Below, in pieces: positions 8,737 to 17,774 of a stretch of DNA of 64,000 nucleotides. A program made the position numbers and the translations under genes. The DNA comes from Zeimonas sp032027205 (GTDB lineage: Bacteria; Pseudomonadota; Gammaproteobacteria; Burkholderiales; Burkholderiaceae_E). Numbering within the stretch: position 1 is the stretch's first letter; each line of letters begins with the position of its first letter. Under the pieces are notes generated by a model. That model ran no database searches and was not told the DNA's origin. It saw only the letters and a list, made by a program, of their open reading frames with translations. The stretch covers positions 1,851,993-1,915,992 of the forward strand of contig JAVSMN010000001.1 of assembly GCA_032027205.1 (NCBI GenBank). The letters are read 5' to 3'.

Positions 8737-9647
8737 CACCCTTATCGCACGACGCTCCAGTGCGCCAATTGGATCACGATTGGTTTCCGTTTCGAATCTC
8801 GACTGAGGCTACTGCTCCTGCTGCCGAGTGCAGTCTGATCGTCAGCTTAGTTGTCGTGTTGCAGCACTTCCCGATCGCTGCCAAGGCTCCATTTCCGCTG
8901 CCGGGTGCGTTGGATCGACCGTACCCTGACCTTGGCAACTACACGCATCGTGAATCCGGCTTAGGCCCCGCCTTATGGCGTGTGACGGACGAGATTGAGG
9001 CGTGCGGAGTGCCAGCCACAATTGTGGTGGAGCGCCAGGCGCTACCGTGGCTGAGCGACGTCGACGCAGTACTGCGCAATCCGCGCCATTGTGTGGTGGC
9101 AGGCGGGGAGCACGCCGTGTGCGTGCACTCCGACGACATGGGTCTCGCCGCAGAGCGACAGATCATCTTCGATTGTCTGCGTGACGTCGAGGCGATGGCC
9201 GGTAGGAAGGTGCACGGCTGGCGCTCTCCCTACTGTTCGCAGTCGCGGGCGACCCTGAGATTGTTGGCCGAGGCCGGCCTGCGCTACGTGGGCGACTTTT
9301 CGAACGATGATCGGCCCTTCGAAATCAGCGCTGGCGGCAGATCCCTGCTTGCGGTTCCGATGAACCACTTCTACAGCGATCTGCATTTCGTTCACGCCTG
9401 CCGGCAGAGTGTAAGCGAGTACGCCAGCGCCACGATACGCGCTGCCGAATGGCTGGCCGCAGAGAGGCACCGTGCCCCGGCCGTGCTCTCGCTGGTCGTT
9501 CATCCATGGATTATGGGCGCCACGCATCGCGTTGCCACTTTTGTGGGGTTGCTGGAACGGTTGCAGGAAATGCCTGGCATTCAGTTCATGAACAGCGACG
9601 AGATTTCGGCAAGCACACAATCCGCACTTGGATCGGCGAAACGGTGA
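8733..9647 (+). CDS. PuuE-like polysaccharide-deacetylase-fold hydrolase, second of a pair
   Basis: A 304-residue protein of the same fold as its neighbour but clearly diverged. Recognisable parts are GWRSPYCSQSRATLRLLAEA in the core and LVVHPWIMGATHR near the C-terminus, equivalent to the LHPYVIGSPH segment of the first protein. The metal-site region reads VHSDDMG and differs from the YHG of its partner, so one member may have altered chemistry. It starts at an ATG overlapping the previous stop by 4 bp (ATGA), indicating translational coupling. It probably acts on the same substrate as its partner or on the product. Confidence 0.75.
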   Translation: MTPLSHDAPVRQLDHDWFPFRISTEATAPAAECSLIVSLVVVLQHFPIAAKAPFPLPGALDRPYPDLGNYTHRESGLGPALWRVTDEIEACGVPATIVVERQALPWLSDVDAVLRNPRHCVVAGGEHAVCVHSDDMGLAAERQIIFDCLRDVEAMAGRKVHGWRSPYCSQSRATLRLLAEAGLRYVGDFSNDDRPFEISAGGRSLLAVPMNHFYSDLHFVHACRQSVSEYASATIRAAEWLAAERHRAPAVLSLVVHPWIMGATHRVATFVGLLERLQEMPGIQFMNSDEISASTQSALGSAKR

Positions 9648-9651
9648 TGAG

Positions 9652-10410
9652 ATGACGAATATGAACGGCCGCATCGCGGTTGTCACGGGCGGAGCTAGCG
9701 GTATCGGGCTGGCATGCGTGCGGACTTTGCTGCATTCGGGAGCAAGAGTCGGCGTCCATGATCTCGAGTTGACCGAGGAGCTCGACGGTCTTATGCGGAA
9801 TCACTCCGACAGGGCATGTTTCGCAGCCGGTGACGTATCGAATGAGTCTGACGTGCAGGCGGCGCACTGCGAAATCGTGGAACGCCTAGGACATCCAGAT
9901 GGACTGGTCTGCGCAGCCGGGGTCATGAGTGGTAAGACGCTGCGCGACACTTCGATCCAACTGTGGAAAAGAACTTTCGCGGTCAATGTGGAAGGTACGG
10001 TGCTGTGGATGCAGTCGGTGCTGGAGGATATGGTGGCCAAAAAGCGCGGCGCCATTGTCACCTTTTCTTCTCAGCTGACTCGCTGCGGCGGGCGTAACAA
10101 CGCAGCCTACATTGCGGCCAAGGGGGCGATTACAGCACTTACGCGCACCGCGGCGCTTGAGCATGCGGAAGATCGCATTCGTATCAATGCAGTCGTTCCT
10201 GGCGCCATTGACACTCCGATGCTGCGAAACGGGGCGCTACGGTTTCCTGATCCAGAGGCGGCGCTCCAACGGTCTATGACGCGCCATCCGCTCGGGCGCT
10301 TCGGTACTCCAGAAGAACTTGCATCTTGCGTCGCCTTTTTGCTTTCGGATGGGGCCGGCTTTATGACTGGCTCCGAGTTGGTTGCCGATGGAGGTTGGTC
10401 GATTGGCTAG
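9652..10410 (+). CDS. Short-chain dehydrogenase/reductase
   Basis: A classical SDR of 252 residues that oxidises or reduces an alcohol/ketone with NAD(P). It has the TGGASGIG cofactor motif, a serine in FSSQL, and the catalytic YIAAK tetrad segment; VVPGAIDTPM and the GGWSIG end are typical. The start at 9652 (ATGACG) lies five bases after the previous stop; an upstream in-frame TTG at 9628 is less likely. Its place between the hydrolases and the amidase suggests it oxidises a hydroxylated intermediate, possibly made by the dioxygenase. That role is inferred. Confidence 0.9.
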   Translation: MTNMNGRIAVVTGGASGIGLACVRTLLHSGARVGVHDLELTEELDGLMRNHSDRACFAAGDVSNESDVQAAHCEIVERLGHPDGLVCAAGVMSGKTLRDTSIQLWKRTFAVNVEGTVLWMQSVLEDMVAKKRGAIVTFSSQLTRCGGRNNAAYIAAKGAITALTRTAALEHAEDRIRINAVVPGAIDTPMLRNGALRFPDPEAALQRSMTRHPLGRFGTPEELASCVAFLLSDGAGFMTGSELVADGGWSIG

Positions 10411-11689
10411 CCCCTATCCCGAGAGCCTGAGGATTTGCCTCGACCGTCGCAAGCAGATTCGGGAGCGGCAACCGACGGAACTGATGGCGTGGGCGGTCGC
10501 GACTAAGACGGAAATCGACGCAGTGCTGCGCGGCTGGGTCGAATTCGACGAGCAAGCGACTGTGACCGTCGGGGCGGAGCACGGCCCCCTGGCTGGGCTT
10601 CCGATCGGTGTCAAAGACGTGATTGATGTGGCCGGCATGCCGACTCGAGCCGGAAGTCGGAGCCGTGACCAAATGGCGCCCGCAGTCTGCGATGCCGAGG
10701 TAGTAGCGCGTCTTCGCGCCATGGGTGCGGTGATCTGCGGGAAGACCGCAACCACGGAGTTCGCCTATCTCGATCCGAGCGCGGTTACCAATCCGTTCAA
10801 TGCTGCTCACACGCCGGGTGGATCGAGCAGCGGTTCGGCTGCTGTTGTCGGTGCTGGCGTGGTGCCTCTCGCGCTCGGTACGCAGACCGCGGGTTCGGTA
10901 TGTCGACCGGCCGCATGGTGCGGCACGTATGCGTTCAAGCCTTCCACTGGGCGGACGCCGCGATCCGGTGTCGAACCGTTTGCGCCGTCGTTCGATACAG
11001 TGGGTGTATTCGGGCTCGACCTTGAACTCACTGTGCGGACCGCTCTCGCGACTATTGGAGAGCGTGATGCAGCGGAATTTGCCCGGCGGGTGCCGTCGAT
11101 CGTCTGGCTTGAGGACCCGTACTTTCTTGATATCTCACCCGACTGCATGCGGCAACTAGAGCACGCGCGCGAGCTGCTGAAAGCGGCAGGATGCAGAGTG
11201 CGTGCAGTTGAAGTGGGGTTGGATTTCGAGCAACTGCGTAGCGTGCACCGCACCGTGATGCACTTCGAGGCCTACGCGCACCACGGCAGCTTGCTGAGGT
11301 CGCACGCTGAGCTTCTCGGGGAGCATTGGAGAACGGCGCTGGAGACTGGCGCACAAGTGACACCGCTCCAAGCTGCCGAGGCGCTTCAGACGCTTGCCGC
11401 TGCGAGGGATCGACTCGAAGCGGCTGTGGACGACGCGGATCTCGTGCTGGGATCCCCGGTACGCACCGAGGCGTTGGAGGGCGTCCAAAGCACGGGAGAT
11501 GCAGGATTGATCATCCCGTGGACATATGCGGGCACGCCGCTAGTGGTTCTTCCCACTGGTCTTTCGCGCACGGGAATGCCGCTGGCGGTGATGCTTGCCG
11601 GACGGCGTAATAAGGATCGAGCAGCAGCTGAGGATGCGCTCACTGTATCGTCCATCTTGCGCGACGGCGGCATGGTGATCGACGCCTGA
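10403..11689 (+). CDS. Amidase signature family hydrolase
   Basis: A protein of about 428 residues with the Ser-cisSer-Lys catalytic arrangement of amidase signature enzymes: lysine in GVKDVID, cis-serine in GGSSSGSAA, and nucleophile serine in GTQTAGSVCRPA (the usual form is GTDTGGSIRxPA, so the motif is slightly unusual). The TTG at 10403 is chosen because GGAGGT lies eight bases upstream and it overlaps the SDR stop; an ATG at 10388 is the alternative. Such enzymes hydrolyse a carboxamide to acid and ammonia. With two PuuE-like hydrolases, the operon appears built to dismantle an amide- or ring-containing nitrogen compound. Confidence 0.88.
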   Translation: MASPYPESLRICLDRRKQIRERQPTELMAWAVATKTEIDAVLRGWVEFDEQATVTVGAEHGPLAGLPIGVKDVIDVAGMPTRAGSRSRDQMAPAVCDAEVVARLRAMGAVICGKTATTEFAYLDPSAVTNPFNAAHTPGGSSSGSAAVVGAGVVPLALGTQTAGSVCRPAAWCGTYAFKPSTGRTPRSGVEPFAPSFDTVGVFGLDLELTVRTALATIGERDAAEFARRVPSIVWLEDPYFLDISPDCMRQLEHARELLKAAGCRVRAVEVGLDFEQLRSVHRTVMHFEAYAHHGSLLRSHAELLGEHWRTALETGAQVTPLQAAEALQTLAAARDRLEAAVDDADLVLGSPVRTEALEGVQSTGDAGLIIPWTYAGTPLVVLPTGLSRTGMPLAVMLAGRRNKDRAAAEDALTVSSILRDGGMVIDA

Positions 11690-11767
11690 AACTTGCGGTG
11701 GAACTGTCGCGGTTTGACACTAGTTCCCGCCGACCGTGCTTGTGAGATACGCCATAGCCGACTAGAA

Positions 11768-12355
11768 ATGTTGAAACGAGACGAGGTGGAGCGACGCCCG
11801 CGTGGGCGCCCGCGTAGTGAAGTCAGCGTCGTCGACTCAACGCTTGCTCTCATCCGCGCGCACGGAGTCGGGAACGTGACGATGGAAGCGATTGCGGAGC
11901 ACGCGGGGATCAGCAAGATCACCCTATACAGGCGCTGGAGCTCAAAAGCAGTCTTGCTGGCAGAGGCATTGTTTCAGCAGATCCAGGTGGCGATTCCGCT
12001 GCCGGTCGATGCCGACCCTGTCGATGCGATATTGGGCCATGTCACCAAGTTTTCTGAGGAACTGAACGGGGAGATAGGCGAGTTGCTACGCGAGGTCATC
12101 GCCGAATACTTGGGAGACCCCGCCACCTTGCAGGAGTTTCGCCAGCACTACCTGGGGTTAAGGCGAAAGACGGCGATGGCGCTCATAAAGCGCGGTCAGA
12201 AACAGGGACGCTTCGCCGCTCGAGGCAAGCCGGAAGTCTTGCATGATGCGCTCTATGGCGCATTGTTTTATCGCTTCTTGTTCGGAGTGGGCGCACTGGA
12301 CAAGCGCGAGGCGGTGCTGCTGGCTAGCACGATCCTTCAGCCCCTGCAAAGCTGA
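11768..12355 (+). CDS. TetR/AcrR family transcriptional regulator
   Basis: A 195-residue TetR-type repressor. The N-terminal helix-turn-helix is clear (TMEAIAEHAGISKITLYRRW); the C-terminal part is the variable ligand-binding domain (DALYGALFYRFLFGVG is typical). ATG 11768 is used; the frame extends upstream to 11693 without support. It is the last gene of the dioxygenase-amidase operon and probably controls it or the opposing aldehyde dehydrogenase in response to substrate. Promoter and operator are not identified, though a small palindrome at 6908-6921 is a candidate site. Confidence 0.88.
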   Translation: MLKRDEVERRPRGRPRSEVSVVDSTLALIRAHGVGNVTMEAIAEHAGISKITLYRRWSSKAVLLAEALFQQIQVAIPLPVDADPVDAILGHVTKFSEELNGEIGELLREVIAEYLGDPATLQEFRQHYLGLRRKTAMALIKRGQKQGRFAARGKPEVLHDALYGALFYRFLFGVGALDKREAVLLASTILQPLQS

Positions 12356-12466
12356 TCGGTGCATCTCCAGAGGCCTCACTTATGGTGCTCTGAGGGTTTC
12401 TCGGACAGATGCGAGCTGACGCCATCCGCGGACTTCGTCCATGTGCGTCAGGGCCTTCCGTCGCTA

Positions 12467-13957
12467 TCAGCGACGAATGAACGGATTCGGCACATCGAGG
12501 TCGGTGGAGATCATCACACACTTTGTCTCGAGGTATTCCTTGATCGCCTCGGTGCCGGATTCGCGGCCAATGCCCGATTGCTTGTAGCCGCCGAACGGAG
12601 AGGTGAAGCTGGTGGCTCGGTAGTTATTAACCCATACAGTGCCGGCCTTCAAGCGGTCTGACATCACCATGGCGCGGTGCAGGCTCTTGGTCCAAACGCC
12701 GGCGGCTAGGCCGTATGCAACGTCGTTGCCGATCGTAATCGCCTCTTCATCGTCATCGAAAGGGATGACCGCCAACACCGGACCAAAGACTTCCTCCTGT
12801 GCTATGCGCATCGAGTTTTTCACGTCCGCAAAGATGGTTGGCTCTACGAACTGAGCGCCAAGGTCGGGCCGCGCCTTGCCGCCAAGGATGCAGGTTGCGC
12901 CTTCCTCCTTGGCGGCCTCGATGCAAGCGAGCACGCGCTCGAATTGCGGGCGCGTAGCTACGGGGCCGATCTGGGTTTCCATCATCGCCGGATTCCCCAA
13001 CTTCGCATCGCTGACGAAATCGACCAGCTTCTGCACGAATTCCTTCTGAATGCTGCGCTGGACGAGCAGTCGTGAGCCAGCCATGCAGGTCTGGCCCGTG
13101 GCGGCAAAGACGCCGGACACGACGCCCTTCATGGCCTGTTCCATATCGGCGTCATCGAAGACGATGTTCGGCGACTTTCCACCGAGTTCCAAAGTGACCG
13201 TCTTGAGGCTGCGAGCGGCCAATTCGTAGATCTTGCGGCCAGCAACGCCCCCGCCGGTGAAGCCTACGTGGGCTACATCCGGGTGCGTCACCAGCGGCTC
13301 ACCAGCTTCCTTACCGAAACCTGTTACGACGTTCACTACGCCCGGAGGAAAACCAGCGGCGGCAAAGAGCTTCGCCAATTCAATCATGGAGGCGGAGGTG
13401 AACTCAGAAGGCTTGATCACGGCTGTGCAGCCGGCAGCCAGCGCCGGGGCCAGCTTCCAGCTAGTCAGCGTCAACGGTGAGTTCCACGGCGTGATGATTG
13501 CAACCACGCCCTTTGCTTCGTACTTGGTATAGGCGAACACCCCTTTCTTGTCGGATGGGATCACTGCACCCTGAACCTTGTCGGCGAGTCCTGCGTAGTA
13601 GTGGTAGTAGTCGCCGACATAGCGGACCTGACTCGTGACTTCGGCAGCCAGTTTGCCGTTGTCGCGCATCTCTATCTCGGCGAGACGCGGAGCGTTCTCG
13701 ATGATGAGGTCGGCCACCCGTCGCAGCAGTGCTCCACGTTGGGACGCTGTTAACGACGACCAGGCTTTGTCGGCGAAAGCCGAACGTGCTGACCGGACCG
13801 CTACGTCCACGTCACGCTCATCGCTGCGCGCGATCATCGCCCAAACTGCACCGCTGTATGGATTCTCAGTGGGGAAGTACTGACCGCCAATAGGAGGCAC
13901 CTCTGCACCGTCGATGAAGTTGGTGTACTTCGGCAGACTCTGATGATCGGTTTGCAT
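12467..13957 (-). CDS. NAD(P)-dependent aldehyde dehydrogenase
   Basis: A 496-residue aldehyde dehydrogenase converting an aldehyde to the carboxylate with NAD(P)+. The family motifs are complete: TPWNSPL and KPSEFT for cofactor binding, VTLELGGKSP with the general-base glutamate, and GQTCMAGSR with the catalytic cysteine, plus EVFGPVLAV. It is encoded opposite to both neighbouring operons, convergent with the TetR gene and divergent from the FAD dehydrogenase, so the 13958-14141 gap must carry two promoters. An AAGGG site precedes the ATG. The physiological aldehyde is unknown; the context suggests an intermediate of the island pathway. Confidence 0.93.
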   Translation of the reverse strand: MQTDHQSLPKYTNFIDGAEVPPIGGQYFPTENPYSGAVWAMIARSDERDVDVAVRSARSAFADKAWSSLTASQRGALLRRVADLIIENAPRLAEIEMRDNGKLAAEVTSQVRYVGDYYHYYAGLADKVQGAVIPSDKKGVFAYTKYEAKGVVAIITPWNSPLTLTSWKLAPALAAGCTAVIKPSEFTSASMIELAKLFAAAGFPPGVVNVVTGFGKEAGEPLVTHPDVAHVGFTGGGVAGRKIYELAARSLKTVTLELGGKSPNIVFDDADMEQAMKGVVSGVFAATGQTCMAGSRLLVQRSIQKEFVQKLVDFVSDAKLGNPAMMETQIGPVATRPQFERVLACIEAAKEEGATCILGGKARPDLGAQFVEPTIFADVKNSMRIAQEEVFGPVLAVIPFDDDEEAITIGNDVAYGLAAGVWTKSLHRAMVMSDRLKAGTVWVNNYRATSFTSPFGGYKQSGIGRESGTEAIKEYLETKCVMISTDLDVPNPFIRR

Positions 13958-14141
13958 GGGGTGCCCTTCAAAAAGAAGCCTTCAGACCCCGAAAATGGTA
14001 CCAGAACGTTGAATCTTGTTGCGTACGTCGAAATCCCGTTCTATTCTTTGGCTGCGTCGATGGAGAATGGCGACCTGGCAAAGCGTGTCTCAAAGAACCG
14101 ACGTCGGCTGCTTTGCGGGTCAAGCGAGAGACGGAGCGGAT
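13958..14141. promoter_or_regulatory. Divergent promoter region
   Basis: This 184-bp gap separates the start codons of the aldehyde dehydrogenase (minus) and the FAD dehydrogenase/ABC operon (plus). It must hold both promoters. I find no clear -35/-10 pair or strong palindrome. TetR (11768-12355) and IclR (20238-20990) are the encoded regulators that could act here. Confidence 0.5.
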
Positions 14142-15596
14142 ATGGCAACAGTGCTTGACACAGACGTTGTTGTGGTAGGCCATGGCGTGGCCGGGCTTTC
14201 TGCGGCGGTTGCCGCAGCAGAAGCTGGCGCGAAGGTCGTGGTGCTGGAGCGTGCGCCATTCGAGGAGTTTGGCGGAAACAGTCGCTGGACCGAGGCCTAC
14301 ATGCGGATGAAAAACGAGCATGAGGTGGCAGACGACTTCGAGGAGCACTTCGCCGAGAACGCCGGTAAGAACCTCGATCCGATCATCGTGAATGGGGCGG
14401 TCGACGACTATGGCCAATGGCCGTCAATCGTCAAGGCACATCAGTTCATCGATCCTGAATTGATCGGGTTCTTCGCCGATTCCGCCCCTGGTGCCCTCGC
14501 TTGGCTCAGACGTTTCGGCTGCCGCTTCGAGCCGATGCCGATCTACTTGCTGACCCAGAACACCACTCGAATTGCGTCCGTAGGCGGAGGACTGGCGATC
14601 CTTGAGGCTCTTCACAAGCAGGGTAGCAAGCTGGGGGTGTCCTATCAGTACCGGACAACCGCGCGCAATTTGATTCAGAACGAGGACGGCAGGGTGATCG
14701 GCATTAAAGCCGTCTCCACGGAACTGGGGCCGCTTGAGATCAATGCGGGCGCTGTCGTCCTCGCGTGCGGTGGGTATCAGGGCAATCCCGAAATGATGAC
14801 GAGCTACATGGGGCCAAAGGCGGCCGCAATTCGTCCGGTAGCGCGCGGGGGTTATTACAACAAGGGCGACGGCCACCGCATGGCGCTCGCCGCTGGCGCT
14901 GCGCCGGCCGGCGAGTACGGCTCCTACCACGCGGAGCCTGTTGATCCACGTTCCTCGATGGCCGAGGCGGTGATCTTCATCTATCCGTACGGCATCCTCG
15001 TGAACCGTGATGGTCGCCGGTTCCTCGATGAAGCGCCTGGAACCGTCGACGCGCACTACGACAACATCACGCGTTCCATTGGGGAACAGCCTGATGGCAT
15101 CTCGTACGTCATATTCGATCGCAAAGTCGAGGACATTCCCCGTTGGCAGACGAGCATTCGCAGTGACCAGCCGGCAATCCAGGCAGAAACACTGGAAGAC
15201 TTGGCGCGCGCGTTGAACTTGCCAGTCGGTTCCTTCGTCGAGACCATTTCGCAATACAACGCTGCTTGCCCTTCCGCGGCTGGCTTTACCGATGGTCTTT
15301 CACTGGACAACCTGAAGACATCGGGGCTTTGGCCAGTGAAATCCAATCATGCACGCGCAATCGATAAAGGCCCGTTCTCGGCCTATCCAATTGTCTCAGC
15401 CAATTGCTTCACGTTCGGCGGCCTGAAGGTGAACACGCGGGCGGAGGTGCTGGATTGTGACGGACGTGTAATACCCGGTCTATTAGCAGCAGGCGAAACC
15501 GTTGGCATTTACCACCAAGTTTATACCGGCTCCACGTCGGTGCTTCGCGGCATCGTGTTCGGTAGGCGTGCCGGCGAAAGCGCTGCCGCCAAATAG
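14142..15596 (+). CDS. FAD-dependent dehydrogenase, TcuA (tricarballylate dehydrogenase)/CobZ-like
   Basis: A 484-residue flavoprotein of the fumarate reductase/succinate dehydrogenase superfamily. It has an N-terminal dinucleotide motif (VVVVGHGVAGLSAA), then FGGNSRWTEAYMR, GDGHRMALAAGAAPAGEYGS and YPYGILVNRDGRRFLDE, all of which strongly resemble TcuA and CobZ-type proteins. TcuA oxidises tricarballylate to cis-aconitate. The ATG at 14142 is selected because a GGAG site precedes it; longer upstream frames lack support. It heads an operon with an ABC importer and, further on, an aconitase and citryl-CoA-lyase-like enzyme, so an aconitate-forming role fits. Substrate identity is inference; steroid-dehydrogenase-like activity is the alternative. 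Confidence 0.82.
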   Translation: MATVLDTDVVVVGHGVAGLSAAVAAAEAGAKVVVLERAPFEEFGGNSRWTEAYMRMKNEHEVADDFEEHFAENAGKNLDPIIVNGAVDDYGQWPSIVKAHQFIDPELIGFFADSAPGALAWLRRFGCRFEPMPIYLLTQNTTRIASVGGGLAILEALHKQGSKLGVSYQYRTTARNLIQNEDGRVIGIKAVSTELGPLEINAGAVVLACGGYQGNPEMMTSYMGPKAAAIRPVARGGYYNKGDGHRMALAAGAAPAGEYGSYHAEPVDPRSSMAEAVIFIYPYGILVNRDGRRFLDEAPGTVDAHYDNITRSIGEQPDGISYVIFDRKVEDIPRWQTSIRSDQPAIQAETLEDLARALNLPVGSFVETISQYNAACPSAAGFTDGLSLDNLKTSGLWPVKSNHARAIDKGPFSAYPIVSANCFTFGGLKVNTRAEVLDCDGRVIPGLLAAGETVGIYHQVYTGSTSVLRGIVFGRRAGESAAAK

Positions 15597-15642
15597 GGTG
15601 CTTCACCTTCCACGCAGGTCGATACGGTAAAGGGGGAAACAG

Positions 15643-16851
15643 ATGGAACGTCGTAGATTCGTGCAACTCACCGCCATGGGCGGCCTTGGTTTTGGTATGG
15701 GTAGCCTTCCACTTCGCTCTGCATTTGCGCAGAGCGACGCGGCAGACCTGTTCATGGTCAGCGCGTTTTCAGGCCCGTTCGCTGCCAACGGCAAATATGG
15801 AGAGATGGGTGGGCGCCTAGCGGTCAAGAGGCTTGCGAACGAGGTCAAGCGCCCGGTGAACTACACGACCATCGACACCCAAGGGAACGTCGGCACGGCC
15901 ACTCGCAAGGTACAGGAGGCAATTGCACAGAAAAACGCGCGCATCTTCCTCGGCGGCGCACTTTCCAGCGAGGCTCTGGCCATGAGCCGCGAAATTCATC
16001 GGTCAAACGGGCTGTACATCACCTACGTCGGCGCTGACGAAGTGACCGGCAGCGATTGCAACAAGTCGACCTTCCGATGGTCAGTGCCAACATACGGCGC
16101 AATCCAGGAGACGATAGCGCCGGTCGTCGGTCTGCACCCGGAGGCAAAACGCTGGTACACCATCACGCCTCAGTACGTGTTCGGCGAGGGCCTGCTCAGC
16201 AACGCCAAGGCTGTGTTCGAAAACAAAGGCATCGAGCATGTGGGCAACAGTTACCACTCGCTGCAAGAGAAGGAATTTTCGGGCTACCTGGCAAACGCTA
16301 CCGCAGCAAAGGCGGATGTGCTGCTGGTGCTGAACTTCAGCCAACAAAGCATCGATACCTTGCGGCAACTGGCCAACTTCGGCATGAAGAACAAGATGAA
16401 GATCGTGGTCGCTTGGTCGGCCGGTCTTGATCACTTCTCCACCCTCGGCGCTGACATCTGCGACGGCATCTACTTCGGCGTCCAGTACTGGCATCAGCAT
16501 GATGTGCCGGCCAACAAGGAATTCGTCGCTCTCTGCCGCGAGAACTTCAAGACCGCGCCCACACTATTTACGGCCCAGGACTACTCGATCACGACTATGG
16601 CTCTACTCGCCATCGCCAAGGCCAACACGACTGATCCGTCCAAGCTCATTCCGGTGCTGGAAACGCTGAAGTGGGACGGACTGACGGGCGAGGAGCAGGT
16701 ACGATCGTTCGACCACCAGGTTGAGAAAAACTACTTCCTGTTGCGCGGTAAGGCGAAGAGCAAAATGCGCGATGCCGATGACTATGCTGATGTGATCTCG
16801 CTCGGCAAGTCCTTCGTCCCAGAGGACAAGTCTGCGTGCAAGTTCGCTTGA
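15643..16851 (+). CDS. ABC transporter substrate-binding protein, branched-chain amino acid (LivJ) type, Tat-like signal
   Basis: A 402-residue periplasmic binding protein. The N-terminus has a twin-arginine-type signal (ERRRFVQLTAMGG, hydrophobic stretch, cleavage near AFAQS). The mature part is the Peripla_BP_6 fold used by LivJ-like receptors for amino acids, aromatic acids and other carboxylates (YGEMGGRLAVKRL, YGAIQETIAPVV). It is followed by two permeases and two ATPases, giving a complete importer. A stable stem-loop separates it from the permease gene. Its ligand is probably the carboxylate oxidised by the flavoprotein encoded just upstream; this is inferred from gene order. Confidence 0.92.
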   Translation: MERRRFVQLTAMGGLGFGMGSLPLRSAFAQSDAADLFMVSAFSGPFAANGKYGEMGGRLAVKRLANEVKRPVNYTTIDTQGNVGTATRKVQEAIAQKNARIFLGGALSSEALAMSREIHRSNGLYITYVGADEVTGSDCNKSTFRWSVPTYGAIQETIAPVVGLHPEAKRWYTITPQYVFGEGLLSNAKAVFENKGIEHVGNSYHSLQEKEFSGYLANATAAKADVLLVLNFSQQSIDTLRQLANFGMKNKMKIVVAWSAGLDHFSTLGADICDGIYFGVQYWHQHDVPANKEFVALCRENFKTAPTLFTAQDYSITTMALLAIAKANTTDPSKLIPVLETLKWDGLTGEEQVRSFDHQVEKNYFLLRGKAKSKMRDADDYADVISLGKSFVPEDKSACKFA

Positions 16852-16866
16852 GGTACTGCTAAAAGC

Positions 16867-16892
16867 GCCGGGCGTGTTGAAACGCGCCCGGC
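16867..16892 (+). terminator. Intergenic stem-loop after the binding-protein gene (partial terminator or mRNA stabiliser)
   Basis: GCCGGGCGTG (16867-16876) pairs with CGCGCCCGGC (16883-16892) around a TTGAAA loop, ten pairs with one G-U. There is no following T-run. Such hairpins between binding-protein and permease genes usually protect the upstream message and reduce downstream expression, so that the receptor is made in excess. The function is inferred by analogy. Confidence 0.65.
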
Positions 16893-16916
16893 TACCGACG
16901 GACCCGAAGGCTCTGC

Positions 16917-17774
16917 ATGTCGATTTATTTGTTCCAGGTTATCAATGGTATCGGCCTGGGGATGATTTACTTCCTCATCGCGGTCGGGCTGAGCATTACT
17001 CTCGGATTGCTCGGTTTCGTCAACTTCGCGCATGGCATCTTCTATCTTCTCGGCGCCTATTTGACCTATCAGGTGGCCGCCGCAAGCGGAAGCTTCCTGT
17101 TGGCGACGATTGTCGTGCCAATTGCCATTGGCATGTTGGCGTTCCTGCTCGAGCGGGGCTTGCTCCGGCATACATACGGCATGCCGCACAAATACCAGAT
17201 CATCGCAACGCTGGGCGTTGTGATGATCATCCAGGAGTTGGTGATCATTGTGTGGGGTCCTCTGGGGCACGGCGTAAGCGTGCCGGAGGCTCTGTCGGGC
17301 ATCGTCATGCTGGGCGATTTTCCCTATCCGGTCTATCGAATATTCGTTGTCATCGCGGCCGGCGTAATTGCTTTCGCTTTGTGGCTGCTGCTGGAACGAA
17401 CGCGTTTTGGAGCGTTGGTGCGTGCAGGCAGCGAGTCTGCCGAGATGGTGACGTTGCTGGGAACTGATATCCGGTTGGTGATGAGCGGTACCGTGGTGCT
17501 CGGTGTTTCCATCGCGGCGGTGGCCGGCGTTCTGATCGCACCAATTCGAGGTGCGGAGCCGCAGATGAACGTGGAAGCGCTCGGGATCGCGTTCGTAGTC
17601 GTAATCATCGGCGGCATGGGCAGCTTTACCGGCTCTGTCATTGCAGGCATCTTGATCGGCGTTATCCAAAGCGTCATGAGCACGGTTTGGGCAGAAGGAT
17701 CTCAGCTGATGATCTACGTGGCGATGACGCTCATTCTGATCGCTGCTCCGCGTGGCCTGCTGGGGCGAACATGA
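16917..17774 (+). CDS. ABC transporter permease, LivH type
   Basis: A 285-residue inner-membrane permease with about eight spans. The segment SITLGLLGFVNFAHGIFYLLG is the family hallmark of LivH-type subunits, and the C-terminal VVVIIGGMGSFTGSVIAGI matches the conserved loop that contacts the ATPases. An AAGG site precedes the ATG at 16917. Its last bases overlap the start of the LivM-type gene (ATGA). It pairs with the next permease to form the channel of the importer. Confidence 0.93.
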   Translation: MSIYLFQVINGIGLGMIYFLIAVGLSITLGLLGFVNFAHGIFYLLGAYLTYQVAAASGSFLLATIVVPIAIGMLAFLLERGLLRHTYGMPHKYQIIATLGVVMIIQELVIIVWGPLGHGVSVPEALSGIVMLGDFPYPVYRIFVVIAAGVIAFALWLLLERTRFGALVRAGSESAEMVTLLGTDIRLVMSGTVVLGVSIAAVAGVLIAPIRGAEPQMNVEALGIAFVVVIIGGMGSFTGSVIAGILIGVIQSVMSTVWAEGSQLMIYVAMTLILIAAPRGLLGRT

